A stretch of 5,581 bases of DNA, taken from contig JABMRP010001338.1 in the NCBI GenBank assembly GCA_013202535.1, forward strand, positions 1 through 5,581, in the 5' to 3' direction. Positions 1 through 4,777 of this stretch are shown piece after piece; the stretch's first letter is position 1, and the number at the start of each line of letters is the position of its first letter. Below the pieces are notes generated by a model. That model saw only the letters and a program-made list of their open reading frames with translations. It was not told the origin of the DNA and searched no databases. The stretch comes from Planctomycetota bacterium (GTDB lineage Bacteria > Planctomycetota > Planctomycetia > Pirellulales > Thermoguttaceae). The position numbers and the translations under genes were made by a program.

Positions 1-49
1 CAGTTAACGGCGTAGCATGGCACCCGTCTCTTATTCGCACACGACCGTT

Positions 50-1417
50 TCAACGTGTCCCCAACGTACCCCGGGCGATTTCGCCGATGCGATTCCCTTC
101 GACGTCCTGCAGCACCAACGCCACGTTGCGCGCCGACGGGGGCACCGTCAGCGTCCGGTCGAGCACGACCGGCTCCAGCGGCGTTGCGGCCGGGGCGTGG
201 AGTGCGGTTACCAACAGCCGGGCCTCTTCGTCGTATACCTCAATGACAAGCCGCCCGAGATGGAATACGCCGAAACGTCCGCGTAGCCGCACTCGATCGC
301 CGTCCCGCCGAGCAGTCAGCGGTTCGGAAACCACGCCCGCCTGGCTACAATCGACCACGGGAAAATCGCCGCCGATCCGGCAGGCGTTCCACTCGTACCG
401 CCACGTATAGCTCGCACCCGGCTGCAATTGGGCGAACGGGCTGAGCACTTCGCTCTCGAACACGTAGGGGGTGTCCGCCCGATTGTCCGCCATGTCGAGC
501 CACTTGTTGTAGGCGTAGATCCGCCCCAGGCCGTTGTGCCAGAACTCGACGCTGGACCCTTCCGGATAGGCCTTCTTTGGCTCGAAGGTGAACCGCTGAA
601 CGAAGACGTCGCCGTGGCGGCCGTCCACCGTGGCGACCCAACCGGCATCGCTGTCCATGCCGATCTTGCCGACGCGGTAATGGTAGCTGACCTTCATCAG
701 CCCACGCTGGACGTCGGCCTCGAAGGACGGGTTGTCCTTCTTACCGAAGATCACGTCGTAGCCCCGCTCGAAACGGCTTTTCGGGTTGATCGGGCACCAG
801 GCTCGCATCAGCCGATTGTAGTCGTCGCCGCCGGGTAGCGACGCGTCGAGTTGCGTATGGGCCCAGATACCCCAACGGCGAGGCTTGTCGTCGATGTTGG
901 TCATGGTCGCCTCGATCGACACGCGCGTCGAATTCGGATGGAGGCGGATACGGCGGCTGAAACGGATGCCGCTGCGCGCGTCGTCGCGGCTGGTCCATCG
1001 GATACCCGGCACAGTGGCGTCGTAGTCGGCGCGATGCGGTTGACCGTCGAGCACGGCGTCGGGCGGGCCCGGCCATTGGCGGTCGTTATCCCAACCCTGC
1101 GGAGCCGGCCAGAGTTTGTCGCCGCCATGGTTCATCCAACCGCCGTCCGAGTCGAGACCGGTGGTGGGCGACGTCTTGCCGACGGTCGCCGGGTTGACCC
1201 AGAAGAACTCCTTTTCGCCCAGCGCGTACTGCATCACCCGGCCGCCAATGTCGGGTACGACGTGCAACCGCACCAAGCCGTTCTCCAGGGCGTAGGCTTT
1301 CCAGCCCTTGTAGGTCGACGGTCGCGCGGCGGGCGATTCCTCGGCAGCGACCGGGCCGTTGACGACGAGCAGAAGGATCACGGGCGTGAAAAGACGGTGC
1401 GGGAAGGAGATGTTCAT
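50..1417 (-). CDS. Exported DUF4380-family protein with C-terminal beta domain
   Basis: A 455-residue protein with a Sec signal peptide: short basic N-terminus, hydrophobic stretch at about residues 9-21, and a VAA-type cleavage site near residues 25/26. The mature part starts with a segment (about 36-77) typical of DUF4380, including ENGLVRLHVVPDIGGRV at 45-61 and FFWVNP at 71-76. The motif HGGDKLWPAPQGW (97-109) follows. Such proteins have a galactose-mutarotase-like beta-sandwich look and are suspected to bind or act on carbohydrate; no reaction is established. The core ends near 345. Residues about 363-455 alternate as short beta strands and look like an extra Ig-like domain. C346 and C357 could form a disulfide between the two parts. 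The ATG was chosen because it places the signal peptide at the N-terminus; the frame stays open further upstream. No strong Shine-Dalgarno is visible. The gene is divergent from the ABC operon and probably unrelated to it. Family call fairly sure, function unknown. Confidence 0.85.
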   Translation of the reverse strand: MNISFPHRLFTPVILLLVVNGPVAAEESPAARPSTYKGWKAYALENGLVRLHVVPDIGGRVMQYALGEKEFFWVNPATVGKTSPTTGLDSDGGWMNHGGDKLWPAPQGWDNDRQWPGPPDAVLDGQPHRADYDATVPGIRWTSRDDARSGIRFSRRIRLHPNSTRVSIEATMTNIDDKPRRWGIWAHTQLDASLPGGDDYNRLMRAWCPINPKSRFERGYDVIFGKKDNPSFEADVQRGLMKVSYHYRVGKIGMDSDAGWVATVDGRHGDVFVQRFTFEPKKAYPEGSSVEFWHNGLGRIYAYNKWLDMADNRADTPYVFESEVLSPFAQLQPGASYTWRYEWNACRIGGDFPVVDCSQAGVVSEPLTARRDGDRVRLRGRFGVFHLGRLVIEVYDEEARLLVTALHAPAATPLEPVVLDRTLTVPPSARNVALVLQDVEGNRIGEIARGTLGTR

Positions 1418-1454
1418 GGCGGATCTCGATCGGTTGAATGGCAGGCCCGACCCG

Positions 1455-1483
1455 ACTGTAACCAGCGGATAAGGTTCTGTCCA
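1455..1483 (-). promoter_or_regulatory. Candidate sigma-70 promoter for the DUF4380 gene
   Basis: Read on the minus strand, TGGACA (1483-1478) matches the -35 consensus TTGACA at five of six positions. TACAGT (1460-1455) matches TATAAT at four of six. The spacer is exactly 17 bases. Transcription would start near 1448, giving a leader of about 30 bases before the ATG at 1417. Found by eye; the bacterium's own promoter consensus is unknown. Confidence 0.4.
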
Positions 1484-1525
1484 ATGGGTATCCCTCGGAC
1501 CATGGGGCTTATCGCCCTGGGCCGC

Positions 1526-1561
1526 GGGGGCATCGGCCGTGGGCGGAAAAGCAATGCCCCC
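1526..1561. repeat. Inverted repeat, 8-base arms
   Basis: GGGGGCAT (1526-1533) is the exact reverse complement of ATGCCCCC (1554-1561), with a 20-base loop. It lies between the two candidate divergent promoters. No T-run follows on either strand, so it is not a classical terminator. An 8-base match at this spacing can easily occur by chance in GC-rich DNA. Confidence 0.3.
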
Positions 1562-1566
1562 CTATC

Positions 1567-1594
1567 GTGACCGCAACCGGTGGAATAGTATAGA
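1567..1594 (+). promoter_or_regulatory. Candidate promoter for the ABC operon
   Basis: GTGACC (1567-1572) and TATAGA (1589-1594) each match the sigma-70 -35 and -10 consensus at four of six positions, with a 16-base spacer. The -10 lies in the most AT-rich patch of the intergenic region (about 1584-1594). Start of transcription would be near 1601, about 190 bases before the ATPase ATG. Weak evidence. Confidence 0.28.
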
Positions 1595-1617
1595 AGTGCA
1601 TCGGGCAAGGGCCCCGG

Positions 1618-1634
1618 CACGGCACGTGGCCGTG
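1618..1634. repeat. Short inverted repeat around CACGTG, possible operator
   Basis: CACGGC (1618-1623) and GCCGTG (1629-1634) are perfect 6-base arms around the 5-base loop ACGTG; the centre also contains the palindrome CACGTG. It sits just downstream of the predicted transcription start of the ABC operon, where a repressor could bind or a leader hairpin could form. No regulator family is recognised. Confidence 0.25.
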
Positions 1635-1792
1635 GAAAATGCCGCCGGCATGTTCGGCGAACCGAAGCGACCGCCGTTGCGTACCAAGAGGACGTGGCGG
1701 TCCGTGCGACGGTTTTGCTGGCCGAAAGCTTGCGGGCCCCCCGAAAAGAACTACACCTCCACCCCTCCTGCAATCCCGCTTGATCCGCCTCC

Positions 1793-2461
1793 ATGTTACA
1801 ACTCGCGAAAATCAAGAAGTCCTTTCACGAGCCCGACGGCACCGTCTTGCCGATCCTCGACATTGCCGACTACCATGTGTCGCCCGGCGAGCAGGTCGTG
1901 GTGGTGGGCCGCAGCGGCTGCGGCAAGACCACGCTGCTGCACGTCATTTCCGGGATCAGCCGTCCCGACTCCGGCCGCGTGAAGCTCGACAATATCGACC
2001 TGACCGTGTTGACCGAGGCGGAGTGCGACCGCTATCGGGCCGAGCGCATCGGGTACGTCTTCCAGACGTTCAACCTGCTGGCCGGGTTCTCGGCCTTGGA
2101 GAACGTGCTGCTGGCGATGCGATTCACCGGGCGGCGCGTCGACGCGGACCGGGCGCGCCAGTTGCTCGATCGCGTCGGACTCGCCCACCGCGTCACCCAC
2201 AAGCCGGCCCAGCTCTCCGTCGGCGAACAGCAGCGCGTGGCGGTCGCCCGGGCGCTGGCCAATCGCCCCAAGCTGCTGCTGGCCGACGAGCCGACGGCCA
2301 ACGTCGACTCGGGACATCAGCAACAGGTAGTCGACCTGCTGCGCGAGACATGTCGCGAGGAAAAGGTGGCCCTGGTCATGGTCACCCATTCACCCGACGT
2401 GTCCGATCAGTTCGACCGGATCGATCGTCTGGAAGAAATCAACGCCGTGGTCAGTGTGTGA
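1793..2461 (+). CDS. ABC transporter ATP-binding protein, LolD/MacB type
   Basis: A 222-residue stand-alone nucleotide-binding subunit, the usual length for the LolD/MacB/FtsE group. Every motif is intact: Walker A GRSGCGKTT (39-47), Q-loop Q91 in VFQTFNLL, signature LSVGEQQR (141-148), Walker B LLLADEP (161-167) with catalytic E166, D-loop NVD (170-172), and H-loop H199 in VTHS. It should hydrolyse ATP on the cytoplasmic face and drive the permease encoded next. The start is firm: an in-frame TGA lies at 1781-1783, 12 bases upstream, and homology begins at once. No Shine-Dalgarno precedes the ATG; the leader is instead rich in CCTCC. The last residues (LEEINAVVSV) and the stop lie in copy one of a 56-base tandem duplication. 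The substrate cannot be read from this subunit. The context argues for metal homeostasis rather than lipoprotein release. Confidence 0.95.
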   Translation: MLQLAKIKKSFHEPDGTVLPILDIADYHVSPGEQVVVVGRSGCGKTTLLHVISGISRPDSGRVKLDNIDLTVLTEAECDRYRAERIGYVFQTFNLLAGFSALENVLLAMRFTGRRVDADRARQLLDRVGLAHRVTHKPAQLSVGEQQRVAVARALANRPKLLLADEPTANVDSGHQQQVVDLLRETCREEKVALVMVTHSPDVSDQFDRIDRLEEINAVVSV

Positions 2462-2473
2462 GGCAGCAAGCAG

Positions 2474-2533
2474 ATGAGTCTTTGGAAGAAGAAATCAACG
2501 CCGCGGTCCGTGTCTGAGGTAGCAAGCGAATGA
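2474..2533 (+). CDS. 19-codon small reading frame coupled to the permease start
   Basis: The orphan start in copy one of the duplication opens MSLWKKKSTPRSVSEVASE, ending at TGA 2531-2533. It begins with the same five residues as the permease and leaves its frame afterwards. A GAGG ends 10 bases before its ATG, the same spacing as for the permease. Its stop overlaps the permease start as ATGA (2530-2533), so a ribosome ending here could restart on the permease. The peptide itself is probably meaningless, but translating it may set permease output. It may equally be an untranslated relic. Confidence 0.35.
   Translation: MSLWKKKSTPRSVSEVASE
2516..2519 (+). promoter_or_regulatory. Shine-Dalgarno-like GAGG of the permease
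   Basis: GAGG ends 10 bases before the ATG at 2530 and is a duplicate of the GAGG at 2460-2463, which overlaps the ATPase stop. It supports 2530 as the permease start. Only the copy-two start is in frame with the permease domain. Confidence 0.5.
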
Positions 2534-3927
2534 GCCTTTGGAAGGTTGCATGGCGGAGTATTCAGCAGCGGAGCCTGTCGTCGGTCCTGACGGCCGTGGC
2601 CATGGGGTTGGGCGTGGCGCTGGTCGTGTGCGTGCTGGTGATCCACGGCGTGGTGAAGAAATCGTTCGATCGCGGCGCCGGAGGATATAACCTGATCGTC
2701 GGCGCCAACAAGGGCGGCCAGTTGCAGCTCGTGCTCAACACGGTCTACCACCTCAGCCGCCCGATCGGCAATATCCCCTACACCTACTACGAATGGCTCC
2801 GCGATCATCCGTACGTCGAGGCGGCCTACCCGCTGTGCATGGGCGGAAGTTACAAGGACCACCGCATCGTGGGCACCATGCCCGACATGTTCGACGATCT
2901 TGAGTACAGCGAAGGCAAGAATTACGAGTTCGAGGAGCCCAACCGCAATTTCTACTACGACGAGTTCTTTTGTGCCGTCGTGGGACCAACCGCCGCGCGC
3001 AAGACCGGTTTGAAACTGGGCGACACGTTCCAGATCACCCACGGAGTCAAGGAAGGCGGAGAGCCCCATGCCGACAAATTCACCGTCGTCGGTATCTTTG
3101 AGCCGACCGGCACGCCCAACGATCGGGCGATCTTCGTCAACATCGAAGGTTTCTTCCGGCTCAAAGGCCATGTCCACGCGGAACCAGATGCGGTCGATCC
3201 CGAGGAAACAACCGCCTCTCCCGCCGACGAGAAGGGCGATACGCCCGGCGCCCCCGGCGAGACCGAACACGACACCCACTCCCCCGACCACGCCGAAGCC
3301 GTAGAGAATGCCGAGGAAGATCACGCCGAGGATAGCCACGCCGGACACGATCACGACGGCGATATCCCCTCCGAACTGAAGAAAGTGACCGCAATTCTCG
3401 TCTGCACCAGTGAGGAGAATCTGGTCGAGGCGATGAACTTGCAGCGAGAGATCAACGGACAGACGGTCGCCCAGGCCGTCGTTCCGGGCGACGTGATCAC
3501 CGAGTTGTTCGACGGGATCGTGGGCAATGTGCAATTGGTGCTCTTGATTCTAGTGGTGATGGTCGTCGTGGTGGCCGGGCTCGGGCTGCTGGTGAGCATC
3601 TACAACTCGATGAGCGAGCGGCGCCACGATATCGCCGTGATGCGGGCGTTGGGAGCCAGCCGGGTGACCGTGATGGTCATTATCCTGCTGGAATCGATCC
3701 TGCTGTCGCTGGGGGGCGGTTTCATCGGCCTTCTGCTGGGGCACGGCACCATCGGCGCGTTCAGTTCCCGGATTACCGAAGAGACGGGCGTCGTGGTCCG
3801 TGCGATGCAGTTTCAACCAACGGAGTTGATCTTGATACCCGGTCTGATCATACTGGCCTCGATCGTCGGCTATTTGCCCGCCCTTTCCGCCTATCGAACC
3901 GACGTCGCCAAGTCGCTACAATCCTGA
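2530..3927 (+). CDS. FtsX/MacB-type ABC permease with His-rich periplasmic insert
   Basis: A 465-residue inner-membrane subunit with the four-helix plan of this family: helix 1 at about 17-42, a large extracytoplasmic domain to about 330, then helices at about 334-357, 379-404 and 433-452. The motif SERRHDIAVMRALGAS (362-377) after helix 2 is the family's conserved cytoplasmic coupling segment. The C-terminus PALSAYRTDVAKSLQ (450-464) is also typical. The periplasmic domain carries an unusual insert at about 214-280, low in complexity and rich in Asp, Glu and His, with nine histidines (214, 216, 247, 250, 254, 265, 270, 273, 275) ending in HAGHDHDGD. Such stretches bind zinc or related metals in metal transporters. 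It should pair with the ATPase just upstream and act mechanically or as a metal-linked transporter. The stop overlaps the next start (TGATG at 3925-3929), implying coupled translation. Family sure; metal role inferred. Confidence 0.92.
   Translation: MSLWKVAWRSIQQRSLSSVLTAVAMGLGVALVVCVLVIHGVVKKSFDRGAGGYNLIVGANKGGQLQLVLNTVYHLSRPIGNIPYTYYEWLRDHPYVEAAYPLCMGGSYKDHRIVGTMPDMFDDLEYSEGKNYEFEEPNRNFYYDEFFCAVVGPTAARKTGLKLGDTFQITHGVKEGGEPHADKFTVVGIFEPTGTPNDRAIFVNIEGFFRLKGHVHAEPDAVDPEETTASPADEKGDTPGAPGETEHDTHSPDHAEAVENAEEDHAEDSHAGHDHDGDIPSELKKVTAILVCTSEENLVEAMNLQREINGQTVAQAVVPGDVITELFDGIVGNVQLVLLILVVMVVVVAGLGLLVSIYNSMSERRHDIAVMRALGASRVTVMVIILLESILLSLGGGFIGLLLGHGTIGAFSSRITEETGVVVRAMQFQPTELILIPGLIILASIVGYLPALSAYRTDVAKSLQS
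3169..3372 (+). other. His/Asp/Glu-rich metal-binding-like insert in the permease
   Basis: This stretch encodes permease residues about 214-281. It starts with HVHAEPD and ends with HAGHDHDGDIP. Nine His and many Asp and Glu alternate with Ala, Pro, Gly and Thr, and no hydrophobic core is visible, so it is probably a disordered loop. By the topology of the permease it faces the periplasm. Ordinary family sequence resumes at ELKKVTAILVCTS. The frame stays open, so it is part of the gene and not a sequence artefact. Confidence 0.75.
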
Positions 3928-4670
3928 TGAGCAACCCCTACGACAACCGACCGCTCGAATCGCCCGACGAACTCGTCGAGCTTGGCGAGGAAGACGAGAT
4001 CATCGAACGCGATGCGGAAGACGAACTCGACGAGGAGGACCAACCGCCTCGCCGCTACCGGTCGGTCAACGCCCTGGCCGTGCTCAGCCTGGCGTGTGGT
4101 GTTCTGACCATTGGAACCTTCGTTTTCTGGTCGATGGTCGTTGCGCCCGTTGTAGGAATCCTCGCCGGGTACGTGGCCCTGCGGCAGATTCGCAAGGCTC
4201 CCGAGGAACGAACCGGGGTACCCATGGCCTACGCCGGGTTGGCCCTCTCGGCCGTGGTGTGGATCGCCGGATACTCGTGGCTGATCCACGGCTACTTTGC
4301 CGCCGCACCGCCCGGCTACCAACTGGTCCGCTACGAAATGCTCCAGCCCGACCCAGAGGTCGAGGGGGAACGAGTTCCTCCCGAGGCCATCGAACTGGAC
4401 GGTCAGAAGATCTACATCGAGGGGTACATGTATCCTGGTCGGCAGACAAGGGGGCTAGCCCGATTCGCCCTGAATCCGTACAACGAGAAGTGTCAATACT
4501 GCCAGGTCGATCCCAAGCCGACGGAACTCATCCGCGTCAAGCTCGTTGGGGGCTTGCGGACGGACTACACCCAACAAGTGCGGGGCGTGGGCGGGAAATT
4601 CCACGTCGAAGTGCCCGAGTTGGGCTCCGGGCCGGTGGTCTACTGGCTCGAAGGCGACGTCGTCAGGTAA
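3927..4670 (+). CDS. Membrane protein, DUF4190-like module plus DUF3299-like domain
   Basis: 247 residues in three parts. Residues 1-41 are a strongly acidic tail (17 Asp/Glu within 11-38). Residues about 45-123 resemble DUF4190: NALAVLSLACGVLTIGTF (48-65), a second helix at 70-85 followed by RQIRK, then PMAYAGLALSAVVWIAGY (99-116). Basic residues before helix 1 and after helix 2 put the N-terminus inside and the C-terminal part in the periplasm. Residues about 150-246 form a small beta-rich domain: ELDGQKIYIEGYMYPG (156-171), CQYC (189-192), TELIRVKLVGGL (199-210), VGGKFHVEVPE (221-231), YWLEGDVV (239-246). This pattern matches DUF3299-type proteins as I remember them, though the CxxC is not in the proteobacterial ones I recall. 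It overlaps the permease stop by one base, so it belongs to the operon. Likely an accessory periplasmic factor of the transporter; a metal or redox role for CQYC is speculative. Confidence 0.8.
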   Translation: MSNPYDNRPLESPDELVELGEEDEIIERDAEDELDEEDQPPRRYRSVNALAVLSLACGVLTIGTFVFWSMVVAPVVGILAGYVALRQIRKAPEERTGVPMAYAGLALSAVVWIAGYSWLIHGYFAAAPPGYQLVRYEMLQPDPEVEGERVPPEAIELDGQKIYIEGYMYPGRQTRGLARFALNPYNEKCQYCQVDPKPTELIRVKLVGGLRTDYTQQVRGVGGKFHVEVPELGSGPVVYWLEGDVVR

Positions 4671-4709
4671 GGGGGCTACTCCCCTCGGAAGTACTGTGCC
4701 GATTATCTC

Positions 4710-4738
4710 TTCCCGGCCGTGGCGCGGCCCGATATACT
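4710..4738 (+). promoter_or_regulatory. Candidate promoter for the RicT/PSP1 gene
   Basis: TATACT (4733-4738) matches the -10 consensus at five of six positions. TTCCCG (4710-4715), 17 bases upstream, matches the -35 at only three. Transcription would start near 4745, about 33 bases before the ATG. The spacer contains the inverted repeat GGCCG (4715-4719) and CGGCC (4725-4729), a possible operator. The 107-base gap after the ABC operon also favours a separate promoter. Confidence 0.35.
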
Positions 4739-4777
4739 GAACGGCTTCCGACCCACCGGTGGAGCGAGTAGCCAGAC

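Larger units (their letters stand above)
1418..1792. other. Divergent intergenic region, non-coding
   Basis: These 375 bases separate the minus-strand DUF4380 gene from the plus-strand ABC operon. I see no convincing gene: open frames crossing it encode arginine- and proline-rich sequence without domains. It holds a candidate minus-strand promoter near 1455-1483, a candidate plus-strand promoter near 1567-1594, and two inverted repeats (1526-1561 and 1618-1634). The last 40 bases before the ABC start are pyrimidine-rich, with CCTCC at 1756, 1764 and 1788. I found no AT-rich palindrome resembling a Zur or Fur box. A plus-strand message from the candidate promoter would carry a leader of about 190 bases. 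Confidence 0.75.
2432..2544 (+). repeat. 56-base direct tandem duplication across a gene junction
   Basis: Copy one begins at 2432 and copy two at 2488, a period of 56 bases. Over 57 aligned columns (2432-2488 against 2488-2544) there are 50 identities and 7 substitutions, with no gaps. Each copy holds the codons for the ATPase C-terminus (EEINA..), a TGA stop (2459 and 2515), a GAGG (2460-2463 and 2516-2519), and an ATG with the permease's first codons, MSLWK (2474 and 2530). The ATPase uses the stop in copy one and the permease uses the start in copy two. Since 56 is not a multiple of three, the other stop and start lie in other frames. TGGAAG at 2430, 2483 and 2539 punctuates the copies and may be the short homology behind the event. 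Confidence 0.9.

Noticed and set aside
1..49. Terminator or gene at the left edge, downstream of the DUF4380 gene
   Set aside because: Only 49 bases, with no stem-loop followed by a T-run on the minus strand and no supported reading frame.
851..1570. 239-codon plus-strand open frame across the DUF4380 gene start
   Set aside because: Arg-, Val- and Gly-rich shadow antisense to a signal-peptide-bearing gene, with no domain.
1418..1792. Zur- or Fur-like operator upstream of the ABC operon
   Set aside because: It was looked for because of the metal hypothesis; no AT-rich palindrome of that type is visible. A divergent planctomycete box cannot be excluded.
1639..2517. 292-codon frame overlapping the ATPase gene, ending with LEEEINAAVRV
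   Set aside because: Arg-rich shadow frame. Its end resembles the ATPase C-terminus only because it reads through the second copy of the 56-base duplication.
2407..3534. 375-codon open frame on the minus strand
   Set aside because: It lies antisense to the permease, whose motifs and helices are clear. Its protein has no recognisable domain, and the His/Asp bias mirrors codon structure on the opposite strand.
4670..4685. AGGGG/CCCCT hairpin just after the stop at 4670 as a terminator
   Set aside because: Five-base stem with a 6-base loop and no T-run after it; too weak to call a terminator.
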